Shown piece after piece: positions 35,526-50,128 of a stretch of DNA of 64,000 nt. The notes below the pieces were generated by a model. It was not told where the DNA came from. It searched no databases and saw only the letters and a list, made by a program, of their open reading frames with translations. The number at the start of each line of letters is the position of its first letter. The first letter of the stretch is position 1. The position numbers were made by a program, and so were the translations under genes. The stretch is from Paracentrotus lividus. Its lineage: Eukaryota > Echinodermata > Echinoidea > Camarodonta > Echinidae. The stretch lies in NCBI GenBank assembly GCA_940671915.1, contig CALNVZ010003432.1:9083342-9147341 (forward strand), read 5' to 3'.

Positions 35526-38500
35526 GTAAGGGGACTTTCCCCAGGTTGTTTAAGAGAATTTTACTGTATCTATTGTGGGAAATGTGAAAACAATTATTAT
35601 GAGGTTTCAAATTATTTTAATTAAGTTATTGAAATCATTTCTTTATTCAAGAAAAGTAGAATACAATTTATTATAATACATGATACACAACAAATAATAT
35701 ACATGGACAAAAAAAAAAAGTATGTATTTTACAAAGAAAGCTGTTGGCAAATAGTGACCCCAAAAAAATTAGTGGCAAAAAAAAAAAAAATGAAATTTTT
35801 TACTCAAACTTTTTGCATAGTCACACATGTTTCATACACTCATTTCTCTGTGCAGTGCAGTAAATCTTGAAAGAATATAGTTAATTTCTGATCATTTCTA
35901 AATGTTACAGCTTACAAAGGTTCTTATGTGACTGGTCATCACAGTATGTTTCTTCAAAAATTCAGTTTCACAACCATAACATATCCTGTTTGATATGTTA
36001 TAAACTCTCAAAGACCTCAGAGAGTAGAATCATGGAGGATCTGTACAGCCAACGAGTTGTGAAATTAGTGTGCTATGCTTACTCTTGTTCAAATTTAATA
36101 CCATAGCCATATTACATTGATAAAGGTTCAGCTAGTCCGACAGTTTTCCTGTCATCGACCCATCAGTGCACTCTCTATAGACCTATACCCTCCTTGACCA
36201 AACAATATGGTTGTGATTGTCTCTCAACGATGTCCAACTTCCTGTGTCAAATCATGCTTTTAATCTTTGCTCTGTGGGTGTACATGCCTTGGTTAATATA
36301 ATCATGTCACAGTCACATCCTTGGACTGGTAACAGTTACACCGGTGCTAAACTTAACATTTTAGAGATAAGCTGATTTGGCTACAACACACCTTTCCCAT
36401 AGACCTCAGCCGGAAAATATTCGGGCTCAGTCCTCAATGGGTTAATATGAGTTTTGTCCAGATTTAGATTAGGGTTGAAAGTATGCCTGGGCCTGGATTA
36501 TAAATGGATTTCCAATGAATAAATAATGCTGGTGATTATTATTTTATTAGATATTGTATAAATCCCATTATTTAGCACGGTTTGTTTAGCATTTAATAAT
36601 GACACAAATCTAATTGTATGTAGGTACTTTTTTACAAGCCAATATTTTCACTATTTTTGTGGGAAATTCATGAGAGCATAAAGGGCCTGTACGTCCCACA
36701 GATACAAGATACAAGATTCTTTATTGGTCCATGCAATACATGGAAATGTGACTTCCAGTGGCTTTTTCAACAAGTTACAGACATATAAATAACTACAACA
36801 ATATGACAATATGATATAAACATAAAAATACAATGTATAACAAAGCAGAAACAATCAATCATTGACTGTTCATAGTTAGAAATATGTTTATAATTTGGAT
36901 AATTACTACATTTATATTAAGCTGACATGAACGACTTATTACTTTCGGAAACTAATTACCTCTCAAAAGTTTACTTTTCTTAGCCCCCCTCCCTCCCCCC
37001 CCCCCCCATCGAGTCCACATGACTGGATGCTTTAGTTTCAAATTCAAATTTGATGTTTTGGGAAGTATAATAAAAAAAACATGAATTCAAGTCTATTTTC
37101 ATCATTTCCATACAGAGATACAAAAATTATAATTTAGCACGATCAGGCCCACAGGCGGCGATCGTTGTGGCGACAACCTGATGATTTCATAATTGTAAGG
37201 AGTTCGGCTTTAAAAAGGCGATAATAAACCTAAATACGACTATATGTACACCAGGCTACAACAACAACTTGCTACCACACTCACAACAGCAAGATCGCCA
37301 GTTGTCGCAACAACGATCGCCTCCAGTGGGACAGACCCTTAAGTATCCCTTGCAAAAGTAACCTGTTAAAAGAATTGATTTGGACCAATAGTGGATGGTA
37401 CTGAATACACTGAAAAAAATATGTTACAATGATATGTGGTCAAGTTTTTCATTATTCGTCACTTCCTTCAAACTTTTCCTGTCCTAAATGTAAAAGTTTG
37501 TGTTAAAAGATGTGTGTACCCAGATTTTAAAGCCTCCTTCAAAAAATGAAAATCTGATTCAATTCATTGAGCACAGATCCTGTAGAATAATTTATGGTAT
37601 CATCCTGTGATAACTTTTAGAGTAGCTTTATAAAGTTGAACTTCTCAGTTTACTTTTGTTTATTTATTACTATTTTGATTGTGATTTGTTTTTTGTTTTG
37701 TTTTGTTAACCGGTACATTGCACACTTGTGCCAGAAACTTTAGACCAGAGAAATCTGTATCTGAATATTTCTATTTGCTTTAAATAACTGTAAATTCATA
37801 AAGGGACATTTCCAATGAAATACAAACATTACCAACATTATTGCCAATTTGCCTACCCACTTTTGACCACTACATGTATACAAACAGTAGTTACCTATTT
37901 AGATATTCTATTTATTTATTTATTTCCCTGTAAATCTAATAAATATAAACATACATTGTATGAAAAAAGGTAAAAATTTGTGTATTGGGTTAGCATGTAG
38001 CCTAGGACCATAGAAGATTTTAATTTTAAAGCTCAGACACACTAGTAAATACTGACTCATTCCAGCTGCAGAACAAAACATGAAAAAAGAAAAGTAATAA
38101 TAATCATGTTACTATACTCGTTCACACTGTTTACATTAACTCCAGACAAGCTACGTGTATAGACAGAATACCATCACCCCCTGATGTTAAAGATGTCATA
38201 TTGTTTTGGCTATAGTTACTGAGGATATTCAAGATGTGATCTTTTAGGCCTTTGTTCAGTCTAAGATGTTGTAGAGTATGTATGCCTTGGGACAGAGCAG
38301 ATGTGAGGTGTTTGTTTAATTAATGACTCTTAGGGTGGTATCTCACTTCGCGGAAACAAAATTGAGACAGTTTTGCCAACATGGCATTGTCTCCTCTTTT
38401 TCTGCGACGAAATCTTTTGTCCCACTAACAAAAGGTTACGTGGTACAAAGGACGGATTAGCCAGCATGCCATTGTACTAGATCTGTCTCCTGTAGCACAC

Positions 38501-41500
38501 ACAAATCTGTCGGGGAGACAGCTATAGCGCAATGCCATGCGGGCAAATCTGTATCAATTTTGTTTCCGCGAAGTGAGATAGCACCCTTAGGCTGGTACTG
38601 CATGTCTCTTTACAAATCCATCCACCTGGCATTCAACATTCATGAAATACAAAATACTGAGAATTATTCTGCCTTTTTTGTTCAGCAATACTTATTCTTG
38701 TTCTGTCTTACTGTATGTGATTCAGATGGCGTTACAAGGTGGTTTGGTAAAGTGGCATACATATACATGTATGCAACAAAATGAATTCTGCGTCGGTTTT
38801 ATGATACTAAACTAAACAGAAATACAATTTGATTGAAAAACCATAGAGACAAAAAAAATTCCGATATTTCGGGCATAGCCCTTTGTCAAGGAATGACAGA
38901 TTTATTAAGCGTCAAGTTCATAATCACAAAATGCAAAAACGCGCCAAAAAGGTCGCGTAGCAACAAAATAGGAAACGCCCCAAACGTGACGTAACAATAC
39001 ATCAGAGGAAAGATGTTACATGTATGCATGTATATGTATATACATGTTGGTCTGGCCTAGGAGATAGGACAGTGATATTTCATTGGTCTGGTCAGTCTTT
39101 TTCAGTAGGTTAACGTGGCACATTTTCATTTGTATTGTGTTTGCCTAATAAAGCAATATGCGCCATGTTAATACTATTGTACCCAAGTTTGCAAGACTGC
39201 CTTCTGTATACAGCACTGCCATGAACCGTTACTATTATCTGAACTGGCGACATGTGATTGAAACCTTAGACAGAGCTTAGAAAACTCACTTTTGTTATTT
39301 TTATTGCTATCATTACAGGAGCTTATGGTGTACAAGCACGCCCTCCTCTGTGCCCAGTTCCCTGTCCTTGGCAGCCATACCAGACTCCCTGGCTCTGCCC
39401 TCCCCAGCCCCCGCAACGTCCCCTCCCCCCACCACGGGAGGGGCGGGGCATCCCTGCTCACCACTCCTCCCCCATCCCCTGGCTCCCTGAGTCTCGATGA
39501 AGGAGATGACTCGCTGGTCCAGGAGGAGACCTTGTGTGTCCTGGTCAAGGAGGCCTTTGGGCTGAACGAAGAGCGCCATCTATTCTATGACGATTACATC
39601 AACAGAGGGCTCGGGAACAAGCCCCCAGCAAAGGTACAGTACATTACGGTTCCAGGGAGCTCCACCCCCTCAGACAAATACAGCCAAATCCTAATTCTGG
39701 GGAATAATTGAAGATGCTAGTACTAGAAGTTCCTATGTTACATCAAATCAGTTTTGAGAAACAGAGGGTAAAAATGTAACATACGAACATCTAGTACTAG
39801 CATCTTCACTTATTTTACATATTCCGAAAGAGTAACTCCTCTCGCATCTTTTGGTACCATTTTGGTGTGGTATTTGGATGAACACGACACATTGTTACAT
39901 AAATGTAACAGAGGGCCAAAATGTAACATACGAACTTCTAGTACTAGCATCTTCAATTGTTCTCGGGGTGCAAGTAGTTGTCTGGTATTAACTAGTAAAT
40001 ATTTTTACGTTCTAATTCGTTTCTCAAGTGTATCTGTATTTCATTAGATTTTGGACATAATGAGGGATATACAATGTAATAGTTTTATTATTATTACAAA
40101 GATTTAAAGGTTATTTCTTAACTTACTTCCCCATGGGCAAAGTAGATATTTAATTTATTTCTTGTCTCTTTTTATCCTTGCATAGTATACAAAAATTTAT
40201 GATTTTTTTCAACTATGTTTTTTCATTCGCTACTGTAGGTATGTTAACATATTTTAATGTCATTGTATACAGCATCTGGTGGAAGAGTTGATGGGACGTC
40301 TCTCACTTCTACAAACCAACAGTCATCCCTTCTATCAACCACAGGATTTTGAGGTGAGATTTAGATACCAAAAAAAAGACAATATCATAATCCTTTATTG
40401 TTTGTTTGTATTTAGTCATTTGGATAAAATGAGATTTTTTATACTCATAAAATGAGTAGAGTTAAATCAAGCAACATTAGAAAGACCAAAGCAAAGATGG
40501 GAGAGAAAAAGAAAGATATAGGAGCTGGTTTTTATCTTGGTTTTTGCCTCACCTTTAGTGCAAGCATCACTATTTCCAGCGGTGCTTTTGGCAAAAATAA
40601 TGTTGTACACACAGTTGCTCTCCATAGATTTGAGGTATGATCAAATTCACAGCACTTGTATCTCAAGGAGACTCGGATCATATTCGAATATGGGTCATAT
40701 TTGACCAAGATCAAAAGGTCAATGAACTTAACATATCAAGCACTGCACCACTTTATTGAAGAGGCAATAGATTACTGTATAGGGAGCTGCCATTTGTTTT
40801 CCCTTTCAATCAATGGATATATAATGATACATGAACTTTTGCCAGCAGACTGCGATCGATGGAAGACAGTTTTCCATAGGAAGAAGAATGCATCTTTGAC
40901 CCATGTTTTCTCTGTGTAATGCCCATGGTGGACATGTTTTCACAGAAACATTTTGACTTGTATTCTCTCTGTGTATGATCAATGGCATACAGTTTCCTGA
41001 AGGAACTTAAATGTAAGTTGTAGTTCCAATCCACTGTTCTCTCTATGTATGGCCAATAGTGGACAGTTTCTCGAATGTACGCAAAAGTATTTTGAACCCA
41101 CTGTTCTCTCTGTGTACGACCAATGGTGGAGAGTTTTTCTGGCAGGAACACAAAAGTATTTGTAACCCACCGTTCTCTGTGTGTACATCCAATGGCGGAC
41201 AGTTTTCCAAGGGAATGCAATGTATTTCAAATAGGCCTACATTGTTCTCTCTGTGTAGGACTAATGGCAGACAGTCTTCCAAAGAAATGCAAGTGTATTT
41301 CTAATCCACCATTCTCTCTTTGTCATATCACACCCATCACCTGACTTACCCCTGTCCAGTTGTGTGAATATATCCCTGAGACTCTGAACTACTTTGTGGG
41401 GTGTGCAACTGAAAGCTGATAAAACAGCATGTGACAATCATAAATACTATGTACAGATTCTCTTTGGTTGTGAATCAGTGATCCATCATGTCTGAGACTG

Positions 41501-44500
41501 AGATGCGAATTTTTTGTCATTCTCTTTTCATTCGTTTCTTTTAGTTAGGCAATGATGTTGCCACTATTGGGCCATGCCTATTGGACAATAGATGATATGT
41601 TGTTGTTGTTTTCTTTTTTTATTAATGAAGTTTCAGGGGAATCAAAACTTTGGAAAGACTACATTGTCAGGGTTCCCACAGTCATGGAAATTTTTTGTCA
41701 TTTTTGTCAAGATGCGAATTTTTTGTCATTCTCTTTTCATTCGTTTCTTTTAGTTAGGCAATGATGTTGCCACTATTGGGCCATGCCTATTGGACAATAG
41801 ATGATATGTTGTTGTTGTTTTCTTTTTTTATTAATGAAGTTTCAGGGGAATCAAAACTTTGGAAAGACTACATTGTCAGGGTTCCCACAGTCATGGAAAA
41901 TCCTGGAAAAAATTGTGGTCATGGAAAGTCAGGGAATTTGGAAAATTTGTGAAAAGTCATGGAAAAGTCATGGAATTCTGTTTTCAAATTTCTGTGGGAA
42001 CCCTGGGATGGCTGTGAGGGGAGGTGGAGGCTATCATAACGTGTCTGATTTTGGAAACCGTGCGAGAAAGGAAGTCACGGAAAGCAGCAATTTAGTCATG
42101 GAAAAGTCTTGGAAAAGTTTATGATAACTGTGGGAACCCTGCATTGTTCCATGGTTTTTCTGTTGACTATATTTGACAAATCCTAAAAACTGCTAAACTT
42201 TACAAGAATTTCAGCAAATTACATCATATTCAAACGTTTTTGAACTAGCTTCGTAAAATATAGCCTTTATTTTTCTGCATCGGTAGTGCTATTGGCTTTA
42301 CTATTCTACTACCAAAAAACTGTAATACTTTACTATTTACAGGAGGTCTGGATTGCAATGATTTTGTGAATGGGGCTTTGTTTAAAAGTTTGTGATACTT
42401 TGGCCAAGAGTTCAAGTCCTGAGGGCCAGATGCCTGATTTATCATTTATCATTTATTTTCATCATTTCATACCATTGAGGCAATGTTATTTACCTGCAAT
42501 CACAAATTCAGTGTCATAAAAGAATAACAAGAAAGAGAGCGTGACTAGAAGTGATTATCTAGCACTTAATAAACGTCTTGTGACATCTAGAGCTTGAGTA
42601 AATAAAGAATTTTTACTGATAAATATTGCACCGTGCCATGGCTACAGTTATAACTGTGTGGTATATATTCCTCTATACCTTATGTATTCCATACATCTAC
42701 ATATACCTATACATATATGTGGGTAGGTATTATAAAGTACACATTGGTTGGGATAAAGGTCATATTTTGTTTCGCTCGATGTAAACTTGATTGTGAAATG
42801 TCAACATAATATATATTTTAGGGTATTTTGACAGTCACGTCAGTCATGCGGAAAGACTTTATTTATAACCAATATTTATATACCAATAAAAAATTTCTCG
42901 TGCAAGACACCATATGGTTGCTGACTCCACTCCACTCGCTTGAACTATATGTAGTTTAGAATAAGTTTCTTGTATATGTTTTGTTATTGTTTCTGTAATC
43001 TATTTTCGTTATTGTATTCCAGGGCCTCTAAGCATAACAGTGTTTACCCACTGACAGAGTCACCCTGGTAAAATAAGACGCAATAAATAAATAAATAAAA
43101 TAAGACCATACATATGGCAGCCTGACCTTGTTTTGGGCTTGAATTCTTGTATACAATGCCATCTATAAAATAATATCTTATGTAACATTGCACTATAAGA
43201 GGAAATAATTGATTTAATTCATATTATCTTGAGCAGCTCTGATGCAGTTCTTTATCACCTTATGTAACACAAGCCACTCTCTGGAAATTTCTTCGTTTAA
43301 TCCTTTAGAGGGATTATCAAAAAGAGGCGGGAATGTACATTTGTGTTCAGAAATAATTTGTTCTGTGTTTGTTGCTGTTTCTAAATACCTATACCCAATA
43401 GAGATAATGTTAACTACTAACTACAATATTCAATTGCTTACCCTCAGAATATACGGTGAACACATGGAAAACTATTGAGGAGGGTTACATCATAATGTAT
43501 GTTTATAACCCTCTGCCAACGATTGTACAGATGTAGCATTTTAGTAAGATTTCCATATTATCATTAGGGTCTTTATAAACCATTAAATCAGCTTTAATCA
43601 TAAGTTGTTTCTTTAAAAAAAGAGATGAAATGATCCTAAATTCTCTCCTCACCCACATATCTTCATTCTTGCAGACAAGGAATTCATATGACCTTTGGCA
43701 GCAGCAAGAAGGTCAACGGATAAGCGCCCTCATCAACCGGTTTTGGAAAGGTCCGCTCCCGAACCTGGATCCCCTGGTGTGCCGTGCTTCCTACTGGTCG
43801 AACATGCACGATATGTATCAAGACCTCATGGTGCTTCTACTAAAGTAAGAAACTGTCATTTGGTTGGTATTAAAAAAAAAACTGTTTTGATCAGTTATTT
43901 CAGTGAGGGGATTTTAAAGGGAACTCATGTTGTTGGAAGGTGGCAAAAATTATTGGGAGTTTTCAAATTATATTTCATGATAATTAGGAAGAACATTATA
44001 GCTACCGAGAAAAAAGTCCATGGTACAAACTTTCATACCATCTGGTAACACTTTTCTGAGGTTTATCAAAACTAAAGACCACCTTTAGAGCAAAGTAGTC
44101 GTATGGGGAATATTACCCAATAAATAATGCCATAATTCCCCTGTCAATCCTTCAATCTAACGAAGGATTCATGTGCCAATCTCTTTATTTGTATGATAAA
44201 ATGTTAAACCCGAAATGGGGTATAAAATATGTGGCTTATCTCTGGCCCTGAGCGATCCAGCTTTTTATCTTTACCCGGGATCCCTCTTCTCGCATGTTTT
44301 ATCATGTGAGGATGATATAGGTTATATTATGTTAGCTGCATCTAGACCATGAGTCTTAAATGGATCACACAGCATACTGTAATTTATCAGGTCACTCCAA
44401 TTATCACAATGGACAGTTTATGTTGTTGTTTTTTCGAATCTGGTTGTGGGATAGGGCGTTTTGAGGCCAGACACTTAACAAAAGTGAAGTCTTGTCTTTT

Positions 44501-47500
44501 GTCTCAGGAATAAGCCCAAAATATAGGTTGAATAGTGGTTATCAGTAACTGCTCTGTATAATATTTTCCAACATTCTGTGCTAAAATACTTTAAAGATAT
44601 TGCTTGTAGACATTTCCAAATGGCTCGTTAAATTTGTGTGTCAATAATTGGGTAAACAATGTACAAGAATAATCTATGTTAGTTCTTGTGGAAGACATGT
44701 GTTTTACCAATATTATCCACAATAGGCTATCAAATTCAAAACAGACAGTTCCTTTTACCCAATCATTCTCTTTTAAACAAATAATCTACCTGTATATTAG
44801 TGTGAAGTTATAAAATTCTTTCACTCTAATCTCATTGACAGACATGACAAGGTGCTAAAAGCAGGCCCATCTACAGGCTGCCCTCTGTTGTCCAGTTCCA
44901 GACGTCTCCTCCGAGAATTTCACTTGCAGTATGGGATTGTAAGTGCTGGTTGCTTTATAGCAACCTCTATTATAAAGAGGAAGCCCCAAGAATTAAAAGA
45001 ATAGAGTTTAATTTTTTATTTGTGAACTCTGTTCATTCTCCCATGTCTTCTGATGAGACAAAAGCTGAAGCTTTTATACATTTATATCCCTTTTTCAAAG
45101 TTATTCTTTTATTTTTGCCACACCATTCATTTCCTTGATTGAAATTTATAATATCCTTGGTAACGAGATGCTAAGTTGAAGATGTAGGTCTATACCAATA
45201 ATTATAATTTCTTTGTCTTGCAAATGGTGTAACTGATGTAAATTATGTAGCTGCTGAAAAATTGAAGCTTTCTGAAATGTTAATAAGCAGTCTTTTTAGA
45301 GATGACCCAGTCCCATTGACTTTATATTGCAATTTGATATGGAGCTTACAGGAAGCTGCAATCATTTATGGAGTGAAACTATGATCAATTACTACATGTA
45401 CTTTCAGGCACAAATTACCAATTGTTTTTTACTGCATGTGATTATAAAATACAATTGTTGCCAATTTGAGGAGAAAAAAATGACCTCTGACCTTTGAACA
45501 TAATTATGTAAATCCCATATACCTTGTATTTACATTTCAACATGAATGTCTTTTTATGATTTGTCTGTTCAGGGGGAAGTATTCAGAAGAGTAGTTTATC
45601 TTGAACGCCTGTCAAGCAAGGAGTAAGTCAACAAACTCTATAATGGATTTCTTAGTATGCACATGACTATCATTAACTGGGGGATTTATTGAGGTATTTT
45701 ATTGTATGTAATTCCAGTGTATTTTAGATATCAGGGATTTATTTATTGCATTTGGTATTGATTTTGTGATAAAATACTGACTTGAAATACAAAACAAGCA
45801 GCTACGTGTTATATGTCAGCATTTTTTTTTCCTTTTCTGGATGATGCAAGTGCATGCAAACCTTAAAGTGAGATTCCATTTTGCGATAACAAAACATCTT
45901 TCGCAATTTTTAATTTTACTCTCTACGTGAAATTGAAGAAGTCCTCATTAAACCCTAAGAACAATAGAATTTTTCACTAAAATCTTTTGGGGGACAAGAT
46001 TTGAGCAATAATACAGAAGTAAATACATTATGTAATCTGTTATAGCTGCAGCTTAGACTGCATTTTATGTGGATACTTATCCTTGAGGGGGGGGGGAGGA
46101 AGGGGGGTTGTCCTGGGGGTTTTGTCGCGGGGTAATTGTCCTGAGGGTAAGTGTCCTAGTGGGTAGTTGTTCTCAGAGGGTGTCTTAACCCTAAAAAGAC
46201 TGGGGGGGGGGGCTCATTCAGCCCCCCCCTGGACATTTTTCGCGATAATTTCGCAACGCGGAAAAAAAATTCGGCGAGACTTCATGACTATTTTCTTTCA
46301 AGTCCCGCGCAACTTTTGAGACCAAATTTGCGATGCCCGGGTACGCGGTTCCAAAATTACGTAACATTTTGTAACCGTGCGTCAGACCCAAAGTAGCTGA
46401 AATACGTGATTTTGTGTACAAATCCAATACAAATTGTGTTTTCAGCCAAAATTCATAAATGTATCATTATTTTCTCTTTAACTGATTAAAATCAATTAAT
46501 TTAAGGTTGTTTATCATTAAAATAGTGTCACCAATGATTTCCATCGAAAAAACAATAAAAAACAAAAAGTCGAAAAACAAAGAAATACATAAGAAATTTT
46601 AAAAACAATAGAATACATAAGAAAAAAATCTTGATACATATTTTCTTTTTAAACCCATTTCACCAGAAGCCTACAAAGAGCCTGTAAACCAAAAATTAGC
46701 ACTTTTAGAGCTTTATTTAATTAATTAGAGCAAATCTTAGATTTTATGCATAAATTAGCATAATTAAATAGTGAAGAAATTTTTCGGAGAATATGACTCT
46801 TCGGTTTTGGAGAGGATGCCTTGGGTAACGCGTCTGCCAATTTTCGGCGCGATCGCGCGCTCAACGGCCGAGATCTTAGGGGGGGGCTGAATGAGCCCCC
46901 CCCCAGTCTTTATGTGTGTCAAAATAGCCCAGTCTTTTTAGGGTTAAGAGTGGTTGTCCAGGGGGTAGGTACCCCAGAACCCATGGTGTGATATGAGCTG
47001 TGCATTAAAAGGAATAGTGTTAACATTTAAACTCTTTTGAAGTGCATTGAGATTCATATGAGTGTAGAGCACAAGGTACAAGAATTCAATATCATTGTTG
47101 ATATCATATTTTTTCTTTATTGTTTGATGTAGATGGTTTGATAGTGATGACTGGTTCTTGAAGCACATATCACAGTCGCTTCTAGGAATACAAGATCTTC
47201 TTACCAAACACCAAGCTAGAGTTACAATGGTCAGGAGAGAGGTAGGACATCAAATTAACATCCTTAAACCATCTCGTAAACATTTCCTTTCAGTGATGCT
47301 TTGGCATTGTATTGAAGACAGAATTCTATGAATCACACATTTAACAACATATGAGCAGAAAACAAAAATCATCACTGCGAAGTATGTATCTCTTTCTGGT
47401 GTGGTAAACTTTTTGATTGAAAATCATTGAAATCTCTAAATTGGCAATGTGAAAAAAATATATGATCACTAATTCTTGGATTGAATTTGGAAATATTTTT

Positions 47501-50085
47501 GACACACTTTTGATATTGTTAAGTCTCAGTAGATATGGATTTTTTTTGGGGTTTTTAATATTGTAGATGTTGGAAGGTAATGAACAATAAATAATTACCA
47601 TTGTGAGGAAGAAAGAATTAATGATCTAGATCTCTGAAAATGTTGTTCATTAATGGTTGGTTAATTGAAGTTTGATTTTGCATAAAACTTTAAATATCAA
47701 TTTCTTTTTTTAAATTTTTATCGTTAGTATGAGTTGCTGTGTAGTGCCCTTACTCAGCTTCAAGAGAGGTGTTGTGACTTGTTGGAGAGGCTACTCCAGG
47801 AGAGAACCCCACAGCACAGAGTTGGTACGTGAAAACAGGTCTAATGTTTCAAATTCAATTCATGTGTGCGAGTGCCAGGGGTGGATTCATGGGCATCTAA
47901 TTCTACCTAGATTTATTTATTCTCATGAAAAATGAGCAAAGAAAATGGGATTCCATCAGGCTTCAAAAATAAGTCTCCGGATTGCAAGACTGGTGCTGTA
48001 CTGACTTAGCTTTTAATGCTTGAGTGGTCAGAAGATATAAACCTGAAGGATAGAAATCAACTTGGGGATATATGTGAGTGATCATGGCAAAGTGATACCA
48101 AAAAGCTGTGTCTGAATTTTGTAGAGATACAACGTAGCTGTGCCAAAGGTTTGTTCATGTGCTGATATGTTGCAATACCATTATTTTTATCAACTTTGTT
48201 TTGGTTATTTATCCAACCAAATTTATAGGGGTATTTGCTGTATCGTCTTGTATTTTTCTTTTTTTTCCTCATGCATCTACACATGTACTTCATTGTAAAT
48301 AAGTTATTTGATTAAAAAAATAAAAATAAAACAGCAATACAATTTTTTTTTTTAAAGTCGTATAATACAGTTATAGTATGTTCCAAGGTGTATATGTTTC
48401 TGCGATAGCATCCATTTAACAGGATCTTGATTTACCGTCTCTCTTACAGTGTGCTTGATCACCAATCTGTCTGACATTCTTGCTCTGAGTGCTATATTAT
48501 TGGGTCGTCACCAAGGCAACCTGGAGACTATCATCACACAGAGTTTGAAGGTATGGTGTCTTTAAATTTTTACCTGACTAAACCTACTGAACCCCTTGCC
48601 TATAGAACTTGGTTGTACAGTGTATGTCATACCAAAGACTTACAAAAATGGTACCTAAAGTTGCCTTTTAACAAGGAGCTTGGGGGTAATAACATCATGC
48701 AGGGCCCGCTGGGAGAACAGTTGTCAGAACTGAAGTGGCTACCCTGGGTAAATAAAACGATATTATTATTATTGTTATTATTATTAACTGGTGACACAAC
48801 ATTTGCTCCTGTGACAACTGCTCCTTTCTTTATTTTTTCTTAGAGGTAGGGTTAGGGTTAGGGTTGCAATAGGGTTTTATGTTAGGTTTAGGGTGTGGTA
48901 TATAGTGCTAAGTCTAGGGTTGAAGTTGGCCATTCCATTAGTGTTTGGAATTTGCAGCTGAGCTATTGTTACCAGAGCAATCATCATGGAATGTATTTAC
49001 CTTGTTGTAAAGAGAGATTTGGTATTTAACAGGTTAACTTATTCTTTGAATCACACTCAGACACCAGTCATTTGATTCTTCTGCCATTTTACATGTTATT
49101 CTATTTGTGACTTAATGGTGCCATCATGCCACATACATGTACATGTATACACATATAGATGTTAAACACTTTTATCCCTTTTTAACACTTTTATCAAGAG
49201 AGCAAGAGAGAAAGAGAGAATAGAGTTTAAAAAATATAAAAATGTAATATGTGACCTCATTACAATGTCATGTTATTTTAATCTATTCTAAATGCTGAAA
49301 ATAAGTTCAATATCAATAAACTCCAGCGCCACCCTTGAAATTTAATTACACTCAATTACTTATCACTGTTTTTATCTTCTCCTTGTGTATGATAAAAATT
49401 ATTGTCAAAGACGTAAAATGGTACAAAGTACATTTTTGGCACGTTTACCCAGTTCACATCTTAAAATTACTGATACATATCAGTAAGCATTTTATTGTAA
49501 CCCTTGTTCATACATGAATGTGGCAATATTGTAGTATTTTAATATGAATTAGGGATGTTCTATCAGCAAAATGGACACAAATATGCATAAGATACATATA
49601 GAAGTAACCTTAATATTGCAAAACTGACACCCGTTCGTATGCAATGCTATTGGTAAAGCTATCTTCAAAATTGCTGCAATGTTAATCTAACAAATAGTTG
49701 GTGTATATGAACAGGGCAAGTCGTTTCTCCTTGTTTTGTAGGGCAATTAACTAGAACTGAAATATTGGAATATTAATTGTTGCACTTTGAGCGGACATTA
49801 CCTTACACGTGAGGAAACAAAACGTTTCCATATTATTTACATTCTATCTTTTTGATTGATGCCTGAGATGAAATGATAGTCATTACAGGGTCCAAAGTGC
49901 ATTTATGTCAAATTCATGGAACCGTAAAAGCCATTATGAAGTTTAATGTAGATTAATGTAGTTTAATGTAGTTTATACATACTCTTTACAATGTGTTACA
50001 ATGAATGCATGTGCAAATAAAAAATAAATTGTTAAATCAAATTACTACTTTTTAAATATAAGACATTGAAATAGATTATGCCCTG

Positions 50086-50128
<43 letters not shown>

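Noticed and set aside
40806-41282. Minus-strand frames up to 136 codons with THRENxG repeats
   Set aside because: Shadow of the ~60-bp intronic minisatellite. Units differ in length and frame.
48843-48865. Telomere end or telomere fusion
   Set aside because: Only about three units, inside a gene, with a related copy at 63,710 that shares non-telomeric body sequence.
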